The notes: generated from the sequence alone by a model not told the origin. A stretch of DNA of 64,000 bases from Alteromonadaceae bacterium (GCA_013373625.1 JABXHM010000039.1:1-64000); one strand, 5' to 3'; numbered from the stretch's first letter, positions 1 to 10,073 are shown. A program made the numbers and translations.

Positions 1-299
1 GCCTGCATAGGTAAATGCAACATCACGTCACGTGCCTGGGCATGAGCCTGCTCAGCAAACACGCTTCCCTGCGGCGTATGCGGAAGTATTGAGAACGTCA
101 CGGCTGCAGGCAATGAAAAAGCAGACACATCGGTTGGCCGATATCCCATGTCATCAATTATGATATAAATTTCGGCCGGCTTGTTAGCCGCAGTCGTAAC
201 CGGAGCAGCACTACTGACTCCCTGCGAGCAACAGAAAGTAAGCATTATCAACCACAGCGACAACCTTTTAGATAGTCGTTTCAAAGCGCACGGTGTCAT
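1..299 (-). CDS. Divergent polysaccharide deacetylase (YibQ/DUF610 family), 5' part only
   Basis: The N-terminal part of a secreted protein whose 3' end lies outside the window. A basic start followed by a hydrophobic stretch (about residues 14-30) looks like a signal peptide. The mature part then reads IYIIIDDMGYRPTD, SILPHTPQG and DVMLHLPMQ, the opening strands of the divergent polysaccharide deacetylase family, where the DD pair sits at the metal site of the NodB-like fold. It follows envC on the same strand, the E. coli gpmI-envC-yibQ order, which supports the assignment. I placed the start at the ATG at 297-299. Another in-frame ATG at 318-320 would add seven residues, and neither has a strong Shine-Dalgarno sequence. 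The enzymatic activity of this family in Gram-negative bacteria is not well established. Confidence 0.8.
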   Translation of the reverse strand, partial: MTPCALKRLSKRLSLWLIMLTFCCSQGVSSAAPVTTAANKPAEIYIIIDDMGYRPTDVSAFSLPAAVTFSILPHTPQGSVFAEQAHAQARDVMLHLPMQ

Positions 300-386
300 T
301 ATTATTGTTGTTTCCAGCATACCAGCGGTGAGGATAAACACCAACCATTGGCTTTGAATGTTTACCCTGCCTACGCCAACTTACGG

Positions 387-1541
387 TTAAATCTCTAACC
401 ACTGCAAGGGATTAAGTGCCTTACCTTTGTGTCGGATCTCAAAATACAAATTAGGCGAGGACTGGCCCCCGCTCTGACCAAGCAGAGCTACTGTTTCACC
501 CCTGGTTACCGAATCTCCGGCGGAGCGCAGCAGTGCCTGATTATGCCCGTATACCGACATAAAACCATCACCATGTTCAATGATGGTAACCAAGCCAAAA
601 CCGCGTAACCAGTCAGCATAAATCACCCGGCCATGGGCAACCGCTTTTACCGCGCTGCCTTCCTGCCCGTCGATCATAATGCCCTTCCAGCGCACTTGCC
701 CCTGCCGACGCTTACCAAATAATTTGCGTAAACTGCCCTCTGCTGGTTTTAACAATTTGCCCTTGTCTGCGGTTAACCCGGTGAGTTCCTGAGGTAGCTG
801 ACTCTCACGTTGAGCTTTCTCGATAGCTTCAACCAGCGACTGCTCCGCTTCCCGCAACTGCGCTATGCGGCTTTCGTCACTGGCGATTTTACTTTCCAGT
901 TTGCGTAGCGTCTGCTGACGGTCCTGCTGGCGGGCTAACAACTCATTTTGCTGTTGCTCCTGACTGACCAACAACGCATTAAGCTCCTGGGCTTTTACCT
1001 GCAACTGGGCGTTTACCTGCTGAAGTTCATCAACACTGCTTTTAAATTTGGTGATTTCCTTTTGGCGTGCCTCGTTGAGGTATTTGTAATAGGTGAGTAT
1101 GCGCTCAAATTGCGCCGCATCTTCCTGGTAAAAAACCATTTTGGCATAATCAAAATTACCCGAAATAAACGCCGACTTCAGTTGACCGCTAAGTAGCGAC
1201 TGCTGTTGCGCGATGGCTGTCTCTAAGTCTGTGCGACGTGTGTTGAGTTGCTGCTGTTGCTGGCGGTTTTCATCTAACGACGTGCTAATGGCGTTGAGTT
1301 TGCGCGCCACCGCACCAATTTGCTTTTCCGACTCAGCCAGCACCTTTTGCAGCGCTTCGGCATCGGTACGGGTATCCTGCAACGCAGCCTGACGGGCCTT
1401 TAGTTCATCCTGCAGGGCCTGTAACTCCAGCTCAGCATCTTCACTTTGGGCAATAGCGGTCGCCCAGGGCATTGCCCCATACAACAATGCCACCAGCAAA
1501 ATGCGGGTGGCATATGAACGAAAATAAACCACTTTACCCAT
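387..1541 (-). CDS. envC: Murein hydrolase activator EnvC
   Basis: A 384-residue periplasmic protein with three visible parts: a signal peptide (about 1-31, ending ATAIAQ), a long Gln/Glu/Leu-rich coiled coil (about 35-260), and a C-terminal LytM/M23 domain (about 283-384). The LytM domain is degenerate as in E. coli EnvC: where active M23 peptidases have LHFEIR this protein has LYFEIRH (Tyr at about 366), so one metal-binding His is missing. EnvC-type proteins do not cut peptidoglycan; they recruit to FtsEX and activate the amidases AmiA/AmiB at the septum. The gene lies 9 bp downstream of gpmI and upstream of the YibQ-like gene, probably one transcript. Confidence 0.93.
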   Translation of the reverse strand: MGKVVYFRSYATRILLVALLYGAMPWATAIAQSEDAELELQALQDELKARQAALQDTRTDAEALQKVLAESEKQIGAVARKLNAISTSLDENRQQQQQLNTRRTDLETAIAQQQSLLSGQLKSAFISGNFDYAKMVFYQEDAAQFERILTYYKYLNEARQKEITKFKSSVDELQQVNAQLQVKAQELNALLVSQEQQQNELLARQQDRQQTLRKLESKIASDESRIAQLREAEQSLVEAIEKAQRESQLPQELTGLTADKGKLLKPAEGSLRKLFGKRRQGQVRWKGIMIDGQEGSAVKAVAHGRVIYADWLRGFGLVTIIEHGDGFMSVYGHNQALLRSAGDSVTRGETVALLGQSGGQSSPNLYFEIRHKGKALNPLQWLEI

Positions 1542-1550
1542 GCAAATACA

Positions 1551-3086
1551 TCAGGATTTTAGTGTCATTATCGTTTTGCCGGTCATTTCTTTGGGTTGCT
1601 CCATCCCCAACAAGTGCAGCATAGTTGGCGCAACATCGCTTAATGTACCATCATCGCGCGCATCCGCGTCTCGGCCAAAGTAAATAAACGGCACCGGTTC
1701 GCTGGTATGAGCCGTATGCGCCTGGCCGGTACTGTTGTCGACCATTTGTTCAGCGTTACCGTGATCGGCTGTAATCAAACATTCACCACCGACTTTCTTA
1801 AGTGCCTCAACCACACGGCCAATAGACGTATCGACGGCTTCGCAGGCTTTTACAGCCGCGTCGAAATCACCGGTATGTCCAACCATATCGCCATTGGGGT
1901 AATTACAAATGATCACATCAAACTTGCCCGACTCGATGGCTCCTACCAGCTCATCGGTGAGTTTTTCTGAGTTCATTTCGGGCTGCAAATCGTATGTTGC
2001 AACGTCTGGTGATGGGATCAAAATGCGCTCTTCACCCTCGAACTCTTTCTCTACGCCGCCGCTGAAGAAAAACGTAACGTGTGCGTATTTTTCTGTTTCA
2101 GAGATACGTAGCTGAGTTTTACCTTGTTTCTCTAACCATTCGCCCAACACGTTAACTAACTTTTCTGATGGAAACGCTACTGGCGCGTCAAAGTCGGCTG
2201 AGTATTCGGTCAGCATAACGAAACCAGATAACCGCGGCTTAACGGCCAGCTCAAAACCATCAAAATCTTTGTCTACAAATACCTGGGTAATCTGACGAGC
2301 CCGATCAGCGCGGAAATTCATAAACAAAATAGCATCGCCATCTTCAACGGTAACTTTGTCACCAATCACTGTCGGTGGTACAAACTCATCATTTTTGTCG
2401 CCGTCGTAAGCTGCCTTAAGGCCCGCTACAGCCGATTCAGCTTGCGCTTCACCTTTGCCCTGGGTGATCAGATCGTAAGCTTTTTGCACCCGATCCCAGC
2501 GCTTGTCTCTGTCCATCGCAAAGTAGCGGCCGATGATTGTCGCCGTTTTACCACACCCGACTTCGTCAAATACGGCGTCAGCTTTTTTAAGCGACGCTTC
2601 AGCACTGCGCGGCGGCGTGTCACGGCCATCTAAAAAGGCGTGTAAGTAAATCTTTTTAGCACCACGTTTGGCGGCCATTCTGATTGCTGCAAAAATATGA
2701 TCCTCGTGGCTGTGCACCCCACCTGGAGACAACAAGCCCATAAGATGAACCGCTTTATCATTGCTCACCGCGTCATCAATCGCCTTGCTTAATGCCGGGT
2801 TGTGTTCAAATTCACCGTCGGCAATAGATTTGGTGACTTTGGTAAAGTCCTGATACACCACTCGTCCGGCCCCAAGGTTTACATGGCCGACTTCGGAATT
2901 ACCCATCTGACCTTCCGGTAACCCTACATCCAGGCCTGAACCACTAACGAGGGTATTTGGGTAACTTTTCGTAAGCGCATCCAAATTTGGGGTATTGGCC
3001 GCCAGAATAGCGTTTTGATCCGGATCCTCACGATATCCCCAGCCATCCATAATGATTAAAGCCAGTGTTTTTTTGGGTTGAGTCAT
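1551..3086 (-). CDS. gpmI: 2,3-bisphosphoglycerate-independent phosphoglycerate mutase
   Basis: A 511-residue cytoplasmic glycolytic enzyme that interconverts 3- and 2-phosphoglycerate with two Mn2+ ions. Alkaline-phosphatase-superfamily motifs are in order: [10 protein letters not shown] (metal Asp), [10 protein letters not shown] (catalytic Ser), DGRDTPP, the [14 protein letters not shown] block, [11 protein letters not shown] and HTAHT. The frame is open for 13 more codons upstream, but ATG 3084-3086 has AGGAGA nine bases before it and gives the usual family length, so I use it. Its 3' end is 9 bp from envC. A possible promoter (TTGATG at 3267-3272, TATACT at 3246-3251, only 15 bp apart) lies upstream on the same strand. 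Confidence 0.96.
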   Translation of the reverse strand: MTQPKKTLALIIMDGWGYREDPDQNAILAANTPNLDALTKSYPNTLVSGSGLDVGLPEGQMGNSEVGHVNLGAGRVVYQDFTKVTKSIADGEFEHNPALSKAIDDAVSNDKAVHLMGLLSPGGVHSHEDHIFAAIRMAAKRGAKKIYLHAFLDGRDTPPRSAEASLKKADAVFDEVGCGKTATIIGRYFAMDRDKRWDRVQKAYDLITQGKGEAQAESAVAGLKAAYDGDKNDEFVPPTVIGDKVTVEDGDAILFMNFRADRARQITQVFVDKDFDGFELAVKPRLSGFVMLTEYSADFDAPVAFPSEKLVNVLGEWLEKQGKTQLRISETEKYAHVTFFFSGGVEKEFEGEERILIPSPDVATYDLQPEMNSEKLTDELVGAIESGKFDVIICNYPNGDMVGHTGDFDAAVKACEAVDTSIGRVVEALKKVGGECLITADHGNAEQMVDNSTGQAHTAHTSEPVPFIYFGRDADARDDGTLSDVAPTMLHLLGMEQPKEMTGKTIMTLKS

Positions 3087-3453
3087 GGGTTCTCCTGTAA
3101 ATATGTCGTTGCCCGCAGCAGGCAATCCTGCTCGGGTTAAGATTCCAACGTCCCGATGTATTATTTTGTACTACTTATTTCGGGCTTTGGATTGTTCCGT
3201 AGGGCGAGGCATACATCTATCTTATCAAACCCGCGGGTGGATTGAAGTATATAAAGTAGAAAAATACATCAATCGTTACCATCAGGTGTACAGATGAAAA
3301 CAAATATACCTTAATCTGTCGTTACTGCAGGTTTTCTTTACACGCCAGTCACTTATTGTGAACATGAGCGCTGAATTACAGCAAAGCTGGTTTCTGCTGT
3401 TTTTTTCTATATACTTTGCACTCTTTTTTTAACCGATGCATTGGGAAGACGTA
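3087..3453. other. Divergent intergenic region between gpmI and yibN
   Basis: No gene is supported in these 367 bases. The region must carry the promoters for both flanking operons. On minus, TTGATG (3267-3272) and TATACT (3246-3251) are a possible gpmI promoter with a short 15-bp spacer. On plus, TATACT at 3410-3415 is a good -10 for yibN, about 40 bp before the start, but there is no convincing -35. The longest open frame here (to 3297 on plus) has no Shine-Dalgarno sequence and no recognisable product. Confidence 0.4.
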
Positions 3454-3879
3454 ATGGATCAAATCATCGAATTTGCCAGCAATAACTTCTTACTGGCTGG
3501 AATATGGCTGGCGCTGGTCGTTATGCTGATTTACAGCTATGTGAACGGCCTGATTTCCCCGGTCAAAGAAGTCAGTGTGCACGAAATGACACTGCTTATT
3601 AACCGTGAAGATGCGCTGGTACTGGATATCCGCGCCGCGAAAGAATTCAAAGCCGGTCATATCACCGGGGCACGGCAAATTAAGCCCGAAGAGCTACGAG
3701 AAAAGGACTTTGCCAAGCTTGAAAAACACAAAGACACGCCCATTATTGTTGTCTGTGCCATGGGTAACAGCGCGCGCAGTACTGCTGCGACATTGACCAA
3801 AGACGGCTTCAGTAAAGTATACGTGTTGAAAGGTGGTATGAACGCCTGGACACAGGCCGGACTGCCAGTCGCCAAATAA
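3454..3879 (+). CDS. yibN: Membrane-anchored single-domain rhodanese (YibN)
   Basis: A 141-residue protein with an N-terminal transmembrane helix (about 11-30) followed by one rhodanese domain (about 42-138). The domain shows LVLDIRAAKEFKAGHITGA near its start and the active-site loop VVCAMGNSARS with the catalytic Cys. Rhodaneses of this type transfer sulfane sulfur; the physiological acceptor of YibN is unknown. I chose ATG 3454 because GGGAAG precedes it by about nine bases; an in-frame ATG at 3436 would add six residues. It starts the yibN-grxC-secB-gpsA cluster, the same order as in E. coli. Confidence 0.9.
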   Translation: MDQIIEFASNNFLLAGIWLALVVMLIYSYVNGLISPVKEVSVHEMTLLINREDALVLDIRAAKEFKAGHITGARQIKPEELREKDFAKLEKHKDTPIIVVCAMGNSARSTAATLTKDGFSKVYVLKGGMNAWTQAGLPVAK

Positions 3880-3899
3880 CACCAAGCGAGTCCATTATT

Positions 3900-4157
3900 A
3901 TGAGCAAAGTAGAGATTTATACCAAAGGCTATTGTCCTTTTTGTGTTCGCGCTAAAGCGCTACTCAACAACAAAGGCGTTGAGTTCACAGAATACGCTAT
4001 TGATGCTGAACCAGCATTACGTGATGTAATGATAGAGCGAGCAAACGGTGGTTGTACTGTGCCGCAGATATTTATCAACGATCAGCACATTGGCGGCTGT
4101 GACGATATGTTAGCGCTGGAAAGACAGCAAAAACTGGATCCGCTACTGGCTCAATAA
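3900..4157 (+). CDS. grxC: Glutaredoxin 3
   Basis: An 85-residue cytoplasmic thiol-disulfide oxidoreductase, full length for a class I bacterial glutaredoxin. The dithiol site is Cys12-Pro-Phe-Cys15, phenylalanine instead of the more usual tyrosine at the third position. The TVPQIFI segment holds the cis-Pro that contacts glutathione, and HIGGCDD is the Gly-Gly glutathione-binding turn. It uses glutathione to reduce protein disulfides and ribonucleotide reductase. It sits 20 bp after yibN and 36 bp before secB and is very likely cotranscribed with both. Confidence 0.95.
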   Translation: MSKVEIYTKGYCPFCVRAKALLNNKGVEFTEYAIDAEPALRDVMIERANGGCTVPQIFINDQHIGGCDDMLALERQQKLDPLLAQ

Positions 4158-4193
4158 CTTCAAAATTAAAATATTTAAAAATTAGGTAAAATC

Positions 4194-4703
4194 ATGTCTG
4201 ACGAAAATCAAACCAATCAAGAAAATGCAGCAGCCGGCGAACAACCTCAGGCTCCGCAATTTAATATTCAGCGTATTTATACAAAAGACATCTCTTTTGA
4301 GTCACCCAATGCGCCGGCTATTTTTACCAAGGAGTGGAAGCCAGAAATCAAACTGGATATCGATACCGCAACCGAGAAACTCGACGGCAATTTATTTGAA
4401 GTTGTATTGTCGGTAACAGTGACGGCCTCCATGGGTGAAGAAACCGCTTTCCTGTGTGAAGTGCAACAAGCGGGTATATTTATGGTTGGTGACATGCCGG
4501 ACCAAAACAAAGCGCATATGCTTGGTTCATTTTGCCCGAACACCTTGTTTCCGTATGCCCGTGAGACAATCTCTAACCTGGTTAATCGTGGTACTTTCCC
4601 ACCACTTAACCTGGCACCAGTTAACTTTGATGCCATTTTTGCGGCGTATATGCAAAAGCGTGCACAAGAAGGGCAGCAGCCATCCCAGCAGCTTGACGCG
4701 TAA
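4194..4703 (+). CDS. secB: Protein-export chaperone SecB
   Basis: A 169-residue protein of the SecB family. It holds secretory preproteins unfolded in the cytoplasm and passes them to SecA; the family acts as a tetramer. Recognisable parts are [19 protein letters not shown] at the start of the conserved core, the CEVQQAGIF segment and [27 protein letters not shown] near the C terminus (shown here only for position). The N terminus has a short acidic Gln/Asn-rich extension and the C terminus a Gln-rich tail, which make it somewhat longer than the 155-residue E. coli protein. The next gene, gpsA, begins 9 bp downstream. Confidence 0.96.
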   Translation: MSDENQTNQENAAAGEQPQAPQFNIQRIYTKDISFESPNAPAIFTKEWKPEIKLDIDTATEKLDGNLFEVVLSVTVTASMGEETAFLCEVQQAGIFMVGDMPDQNKAHMLGSFCPNTLFPYARETISNLVNRGTFPPLNLAPVNFDAIFAAYMQKRAQEGQQPSQQLDA

Positions 4704-4712
4704 TATTCAACA

Positions 4713-5714
4713 ATGAATACCGCATCGGTAACGGTACTTGGCGCAGGGTCTTACGGCACTGCTCTGGCTATTTGTTTAGCCCGTAACCACACGCCTACAG
4801 TGCTCTGGGGGCGTGATGCTGAGCAATTGGCCAGCATGGCGTCAAACCGACAAAACCAGCGTTATCTGCCAGGCGCAACCTTTCCTGCTGACCTTGAATT
4901 AGTTGCTGACCTGCACACTGCCGTACAACGCAGCCGTGATATCCTGGTGGTTGTGCCCAGTCACGCGTTTAAAGGCATGCTGCAACAACTTGCGCCTGTA
5001 TTACAAAGCCACCAACGCATTATCTGGGCCACCAAAGGCTTAGAGCCCGGCAGTGGGCGCTTGCTCAAAGATGTTGCTGAGGAAGTCCTCGGTACGGATA
5101 TCCCTCTTGCAGTTTTGTCGGGCCCAACGTTCGCGAAAGAAATGGCAGCAGGATTACCGACTGCTATTTCTTTGGCTTCTACCGATGACGCGCTTATCGA
5201 CGACATGGCAGCAAAGCTGCACTGTGCCCGCTCGTTCAGAGTATATAAAAACCCCGATTTCACCGGCGTGCAACTAGGTGGTGCGGTGAAAAACGTCATC
5301 GCGATAGGCGCAGGCTTAGCCGATGGACTGGGTTTCGGTGCAAATGCCCGCACGGCGCTGATCACCCGTGGTCTGGCCGAACTTACCCGACTGGGTGTTA
5401 AAGTGGGCGCACAGCCCGAAACCTTTATGGGTATGGCTGGCTTAGGTGATTTGGTTTTAACCTGCACCGATAATCAGTCGCGCAATCGCCGCTTTGGTTT
5501 AGCATTGGGCAAGGGCACCTCGGTTGATGACGCCATGGCTGAAATCGGTCAGGTTGTAGAAGGGTATCGTAATACTGAAGAAGTCATGATTCTGGCCCAC
5601 AAACTAGACGTAGAAATGCCAATCTGCGAACAAGTATTCGCCGTTTTATACGAAGGTAAATCAGCGAAAGAAGCAGCATTAACCTTGCTCGGCCGTGATC
5701 TTAAAAACGAATAA
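4713..5714 (+). CDS. gpsA: Glycerol-3-phosphate dehydrogenase [NAD(P)+]
   Basis: A 333-residue cytoplasmic enzyme that reduces dihydroxyacetone phosphate to sn-glycerol 3-phosphate, the backbone for phospholipid synthesis. The N-terminal Rossmann fold begins [12 protein letters not shown]. The substrate domain shows [14 protein letters not shown], whose Lys is catalytic, and [12 protein letters not shown]. It is the last gene of the yibN-grxC-secB-gpsA cluster, and an intrinsic terminator overlaps its stop codon. In E. coli cysE and trmL follow; here cysE is absent and trmL is 2 kb away on the other strand. Confidence 0.96.
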   Translation: MNTASVTVLGAGSYGTALAICLARNHTPTVLWGRDAEQLASMASNRQNQRYLPGATFPADLELVADLHTAVQRSRDILVVVPSHAFKGMLQQLAPVLQSHQRIIWATKGLEPGSGRLLKDVAEEVLGTDIPLAVLSGPTFAKEMAAGLPTAISLASTDDALIDDMAAKLHCARSFRVYKNPDFTGVQLGGAVKNVIAIGAGLADGLGFGANARTALITRGLAELTRLGVKVGAQPETFMGMAGLGDLVLTCTDNQSRNRRFGLALGKGTSVDDAMAEIGQVVEGYRNTEEVMILAHKLDVEMPICEQVFAVLYEGKSAKEAALTLLGRDLKNE

Positions 5715-5740
5715 CCGCCTCAGCGGTTATTCATTTTATT
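5710..5740 (+). terminator. Intrinsic terminator of the secB-gpsA operon
   Basis: AATAACCGC (5710-5718), loop CTCA and GCGGTTATT (5723-5731) form a perfect 9-bp stem followed by TCATTTTATT. The left arm contains the gpsA stop codon. Confidence 0.8.
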
Positions 5741-5814
5741 TGCATCACAATATAATACTGCCATGTCGCGTCATGGTGTAACTCGCACGCTTTTATTCCG
5801 CACCGGAATCCCGT

Positions 5815-6642
5815 TTAGCCTGCCGCCAGCACTTGCAATATTCGTGGTGTCCACATCATCAACGTCGCAGCAATAACACCTGTTAAGGTTATCAATGCGC
5901 CCATTGCCATCACAACCACACCAATCCAGATCTGACTCTGAGACGTTTGTTTCTTGGTCCGGAAGTACAACTCAGCAATTGCCATCGGAAGAAGGTAACA
6001 CGCAAAAGACAGGAAGATATCCATAGGCCCGTCAACATTTGGCGTATTGCCGTTTGGTCCCTGATTAACCAAATACCAACCCATAAGATAAAGTCGAAAC
6101 GTCCACACCCCGTTAACCAGAATAAAAGCATGGATAGCCCAGCGCTGATGCAAATCAAAGCGCTTTTTGACGGCGTAATACCACGCACAACCCACCGCTA
6201 TGATAATCAGTAAACCATTCAACACAATTCCCTGACTGAATGTTAACCCCTTGCCTAATTGCAAATATAAACCGGTGAACGCGCCACTTAAGCCCAGCAA
6301 TAAGAAGATCCTGCCATTCAGGCGATGGAAGGCTTTGTATCGATTGCGAATCGCCGGCACTAACTGAAACAGTCCAAACAAAGCGAGGTAAATAGCGGGC
6401 GTGATGTGTGTAAACAGAACCGCTTTATCAATACCCTGCAAGTTTTTGACCCCGGAAGCCGGACTCAGCTCGCTAATGTCAATACCCCGTGTATACGTAA
6501 AGGCATACATAAAAAATACGTACGCTGCGAACATCCACTGGCCAGACAAAGCAATAGCAAACCAGCTTTTAACGCTCCAGTCCAGGCTGTTTCTGGCATG
6601 ATGTAACGTTAACGGGGATGCGTGAATGGTTGTATCAGACAT
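5815..6642 (-). CDS. DUF2306 multi-pass membrane protein
   Basis: A 275-residue protein of unknown function with about seven hydrophobic segments. The features that suggest DUF2306 are the early FTHITPAIYLALFGLFQLVP helix, RNRYKAFHRLNGRIFLL and DLHQRWAIHAFILVNGVWTFR, which carry His/Arg residues lying near membrane faces. The frame is open for 16 more codons upstream, but ATG 6640-6642 has AGGAG eight bases before it. The gene is divergent from an AraC-type regulator with a membrane N terminus, 173 bp away, so the pair is probably regulator plus target. No reaction can be assigned. The family name is recalled from its appearance, not from a search. Confidence 0.7.
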   Translation of the reverse strand: MSDTTIHASPLTLHHARNSLDWSVKSWFAIALSGQWMFAAYVFFMYAFTYTRGIDISELSPASGVKNLQGIDKAVLFTHITPAIYLALFGLFQLVPAIRNRYKAFHRLNGRIFLLLGLSGAFTGLYLQLGKGLTFSQGIVLNGLLIIIAVGCAWYYAVKKRFDLHQRWAIHAFILVNGVWTFRLYLMGWYLVNQGPNGNTPNVDGPMDIFLSFACYLLPMAIAELYFRTKKQTSQSQIWIGVVVMAMGALITLTGVIAATLMMWTPRILQVLAAG

Positions 6643-6815
6643 AATAATAACTCCTGCTAAAAACACGTTCGTAGCATGTCGAAAACTCAACGGGTGTTCG
6701 CGCCGAATTTAAAATTCGGCGCTCAAAAGGCAGAATTATTTTGTTGCAAAGCGAATTTGATTAGCGATTTATTACGCTATAGGATGACGTGTTGAAACTT
6801 TAAACTCTTTAGCGA

Positions 6816-7919
6816 ATGACTGAATTCACGTTGAACCAATTAACCATTATCCAGTGCCTGATCCTGGCCCTTACCCTCAGTCTTTTGACAGTGCAGCTAC
6901 TGGTCGCAAAGAAACAAACCATGCATCTGTTGTTTGCCATTTTTTGCGGTTCGGTTGCCATTGCAACCAGTCAGAAATTAGCCGGTGATAGTCTTGGTGC
7001 GTGGCGGTATCTAATTGGTATGGGCGCCTGTGCCACTTGTAACATTTACTGGTTACTGGCTCGCACAATGTTCAGAGAGTCTGCGGCCATCAATATGCAC
7101 CATGTTGGTTTTGCGACACTATTAGGGATGCTTATGCTAATACAGCAGGGCTACTGGTTTGTAGATAGCGTTTGGTCTGTCAACGCGCCGTTGCAAAACA
7201 CTGTGAGCGGCATCCTCAATGAGGCAATTACCATGCTTTCTTCTGTGGTGCTGATTATGGCGGTCTGGGAAGGGCTCAGAGGCTACGGTTCTGTCAGCCG
7301 CGAACAAAAGACGCAGCGAGTGGTATATTTATTTGTGCTCGCTTCAGCAATATGTACCACGAAATTTGTCGCCATTCGCTATGCAGGGCACCCCGAAACC
7401 GTCGCGCTTGTCATTTCCTACGTCACTTTGTGTGTGATTTTTGTAACCCAGTTGCTGCTTTTCTGGATAGCAAAAACCACCAAAGCAGGAGCTGAAACCG
7501 ACACATCACGGTTAGTTGCCAGCCACACGGCGCCGGCCACGCCGCTGGCTGATAATCATTACCTCAGAGATAATGATGAAGATATTCAACTGGCCACACA
7601 CATTAGTGACTTTCTCGATGAAAACTACTTACAAGCCAATCTCAAGGTTGCAGATGTGGCGCGCGCGCTGAATGTCTCAGAATATCGTATAAGCCGGGTA
7701 TTAAAGCAGCATTATCAGGCTAAAAACTTTAACCACTATATTAACCGAATCAGAATAGAGCACGCCAGAAAGCTGCTGGCTGATCCGGCCAGTAAAGGCT
7801 GGTCAGTTCTGGTGGTAGGACTGGAAAGTGGTTTTGCTTCGGTGGGACCATTTACCCGGGCTTTTAAGCAATTCACCGGCGTAACGCCAGCTCAGTACCG
7901 GCAACAACAGCTATCATAA
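6816..7919 (+). CDS. AraC-family transcriptional regulator with membrane-embedded N terminus
   Basis: A 367-residue protein with two parts. Residues 1-225 hold about six or seven hydrophobic segments. Residues 260-367 form an AraC-type DNA-binding domain: VADVARALNVSEYRISRVLK is the first helix-turn-helix and FASVGPFTRAFKQFTGVTPAQYR the second, with the family's conserved GVTPAQYR end. Membrane-anchored AraC regulators of this shape are common in Alteromonadales and Flavobacteria and are thought to sense an envelope signal directly; the ligand is unknown. The gene is divergent from the DUF2306 gene, its most likely target, and ends 7 bp from the convergent trmL. Confidence 0.85.
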   Translation: MTEFTLNQLTIIQCLILALTLSLLTVQLLVAKKQTMHLLFAIFCGSVAIATSQKLAGDSLGAWRYLIGMGACATCNIYWLLARTMFRESAAINMHHVGFATLLGMLMLIQQGYWFVDSVWSVNAPLQNTVSGILNEAITMLSSVVLIMAVWEGLRGYGSVSREQKTQRVVYLFVLASAICTTKFVAIRYAGHPETVALVISYVTLCVIFVTQLLLFWIAKTTKAGAETDTSRLVASHTAPATPLADNHYLRDNDEDIQLATHISDFLDENYLQANLKVADVARALNVSEYRISRVLKQHYQAKNFNHYINRIRIEHARKLLADPASKGWSVLVVGLESGFASVGPFTRAFKQFTGVTPAQYRQQQLS

Positions 7920-7926
7920 GATTGTT

Positions 7927-8391
7927 TTAGCGCGCACCATCGTAGCCAAATTGTCGCCATGACTCATAAACAAATACCGCCACTGCGTTTGACAGGTTCA
8001 TGCTTCGGCTATCGGGCAACATAGGAATACGCACACGCTGCTCAGGGGGCAGTGATTCAATAATGTCATCCGGTAACCCCCGGGTTTCCGGGCCAAACAG
8101 CAGCGCATCGCCTTGCTGATAATGAACATCAGAATGAAAAGCCTTACCCTTGGTCGTGCAGGCAAATACGCGTTTGGGATTGCGCGCATTGAGATAAGCC
8201 GAAAAATCGGCATACCGCTTTACCTCAGCAAATTCGTGATAGTCAAGCCCTGCCCGGCGCACACGTTTGTCATCCCATTCAAAACCCAACGGCTCAATTA
8301 AATGCAACGCATAACCGGTATTAGCACACAGGCGAATAATATTACCGGTATTGGGCGGAATTTCTGGCTGATATAAAACAATATCTAACAT
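7927..8391 (-). CDS. trmL: tRNA (cytidine(34)-2'-O)-methyltransferase TrmL
   Basis: A 154-residue SPOUT-class methyltransferase that uses S-adenosylmethionine to methylate the ribose of the wobble base of tRNA-Leu isoacceptors. The family's three motifs are present: [15 protein letters not shown] near the N terminus, FGPETRGLP in the middle, and [19 protein letters not shown] at the C-terminal knot that binds the cofactor. The length matches E. coli TrmL (157 residues). It is convergent with the AraC-type gene and has a 93-bp gap to the hydrolase gene upstream, so it is probably transcribed on its own. Confidence 0.95.
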   Translation of the reverse strand: MLDIVLYQPEIPPNTGNIIRLCANTGYALHLIEPLGFEWDDKRVRRAGLDYHEFAEVKRYADFSAYLNARNPKRVFACTTKGKAFHSDVHYQQGDALLFGPETRGLPDDIIESLPPEQRVRIPMLPDSRSMNLSNAVAVFVYESWRQFGYDGAR

Positions 8392-8484
8392 GTGAGTAAC
8401 TCATCGCTGGCAAGGGCTGGCATTATGCTGCTATTAGGTTGCTTCGTCAAAGCATGCAAATGCATAGCCCTGACCCGGACGCGA

Positions 8485-9462
8485 CTATTCAGTGGCACCA
8501 AAAAAGTCGAGAATGCGCGCTAACACCGGCTGGCGTATAGCATCGCGTTCGAGCAAAATTTCATGTTGGGCGCCGGGTACGGTTATCAGCTCAGCAGCAG
8601 GCATTTTGGCGGCCACTCTGGCCTGTCGCTGATTATCGACCACGCTATCGTTTTCTGCACTAAATAGCAGTACTGGCTGGTCTATTCGTGCGGCGTGGTG
8701 CTCAATATCCCACATTGCTTTACTGGCAGCGCTCAACCATTGCGGCGTCACTCCCCCCAACTGAATATGTGGTTGTTCGCTGTATAATGTTCTGAATACC
8801 TGATAGCGCGTTTGACTCGACGTCAGCCGATTAACGTTAAAGTCATCGGCATGATAATCACGCTGACCAAAAAAGTAGCCACTGGTACCCGGTAAAGCGT
8901 TATACAGACGGCTTATCCCTATCAGCAAACCGGCCATCCAGCCTGGCAGTGCCGGACGAATACCAAACATGGGGGCACAAAACACCACACGGTTAAAACA
9001 CGCGGGTTTTGCCAATATCGTCAGTGCGCCTATGGCCGCCCCCATCGAATGACATAACAGATTAAGTGCACCGCGTTGCCGGGGAGCCACCACGTTGTCA
9101 ATAAACCAGGATAAATCGGCCACATACTGATCAAAGTGATCGACATAGCCATGATGTGGATTGCGGCTTATACGCCCTGACAGCCCCTGGCCGCGGTGGT
9201 CAACGATAAACACCGCTACGTTGTTATGGTAAAACTCATAAATAACTTCTTTGTATTTTAATAACGATTCAATTCTGCCCGAGCTAATAAGCACTGAATA
9301 TTGCGCATTGTCGGGAATGCAATAGCCATAGTTCACCCGTACGTTACCCACACCGGTAAAACTTCCCTGGGTAAAATGCGCTTGCCAAAAGGGCTCAATT
9401 CGCTGGGAAATTGACGTTACCAGTTGAGCCTCGCTACTGAGGAACCATTGTTGAGTTGTCAT
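8485..9462 (-). CDS. pldB: Alpha/beta hydrolase, PldB-like lysophospholipase
   Basis: A 325-residue alpha/beta hydrolase. The nucleophile elbow reads LLCHSMGAA. The likely catalytic Asp lies in FSAENDSVVDN and the catalytic His in PGAQHEILLERDAIR, which closely resembles the C-terminal motif of E. coli lysophospholipase L2 (PldB). VDHRGQGLSGR is the oxyanion strand. No signal peptide is visible, so it probably acts from the cytoplasmic face of the membrane. I use ATG 9460-9462; the GTG directly before it could also start. Substrate specificity is inferred only from the PldB-like motif. Confidence 0.75.
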   Translation of the reverse strand: MTTQQWFLSSEAQLVTSISQRIEPFWQAHFTQGSFTGVGNVRVNYGYCIPDNAQYSVLISSGRIESLLKYKEVIYEFYHNNVAVFIVDHRGQGLSGRISRNPHHGYVDHFDQYVADLSWFIDNVVAPRQRGALNLLCHSMGAAIGALTILAKPACFNRVVFCAPMFGIRPALPGWMAGLLIGISRLYNALPGTSGYFFGQRDYHADDFNVNRLTSSQTRYQVFRTLYSEQPHIQLGGVTPQWLSAASKAMWDIEHHAARIDQPVLLFSAENDSVVDNQRQARVAAKMPAAELITVPGAQHEILLERDAIRQPVLARILDFFGATE

Positions 9463-9530
9463 CACTTAACGATACGATAGTAGTGCCGGCGTCCCATTTT
9501 TATGGTTACCGGCAACGTTGTTGGTCGTGT

Positions 9531-9947
9531 TTATTTACCGTAATCAGGCACCAACCGGCGGTGCTCAACGTCACTGAATAAAGGCGATGTGACGACTAAG
9601 TCAGCCGTTGCAGGCGTGCAGGCTACTGGGACATTCCATACCGAACACAAACGCAGCAAGGCTTTCACATCTGGATCGTGAGGCGCCGGATTGAGCGGGT
9701 CCCAGAAGAAAAACAGTGCGTCCAACTGGTTCTCAGCGATCAGCGCGCCAATTTGCTGATCACCGCCAAGCGGACCACTTTTATAGCGTACAACTTCAAG
9801 ACCGGTCTCATCGCTAATTAATTTACCGGTTGTGCCAGTCGCCACCAGTTTGAAAGGCTCCAGTAACGGCCGATGTTGTTTAACCCAGGCAAGTAACTCG
9901 GGCTTTTTATGATCATGGGCAACAAGGGCAATGGTTCTCACGGTCAT
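9531..9947 (-). CDS. mgsA: Methylglyoxal synthase
   Basis: A 138-residue cytoplasmic enzyme that converts dihydroxyacetone phosphate to methylglyoxal and phosphate, a bypass of lower glycolysis under phosphate limitation. Family motifs are [16 protein letters not shown] at the N terminus, TGTTGKLI (phosphate loop), [16 protein letters not shown] and [20 protein letters not shown], which includes catalytic Asp residues. The frame stays open 25 codons upstream, but ATG 9945-9947 has AGGA a few bases before it and begins at the family's usual N terminus. The gene is divergent from the arginine operon across a 496-bp region. Confidence 0.95.
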   Translation of the reverse strand: MTVRTIALVAHDHKKPELLAWVKQHRPLLEPFKLVATGTTGKLISDETGLEVVRYKSGPLGGDQQIGALIAENQLDALFFFWDPLNPAPHDPDVKALLRLCSVWNVPVACTPATADLVVTSPLFSDVEHRRLVPDYGK

Positions 9948-10073
9948 GGCAATTCCTGTTCTTATACATTTAATTTTTTCAGCACTATGGCAAATAGCGT
10001 TGCTTACGGCAAGCAAATACACGTCTTCTATTTACGTTCACTTTGCATACATTTTAAGGGATATGGCCAATAT

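Noticed and set aside
4961..5467. 168-codon frame antisense to gpsA
   Set aside because: Entirely within a confident gene on the other strand, with the Ser/Ala/Pro-rich composition typical of a shadow frame.
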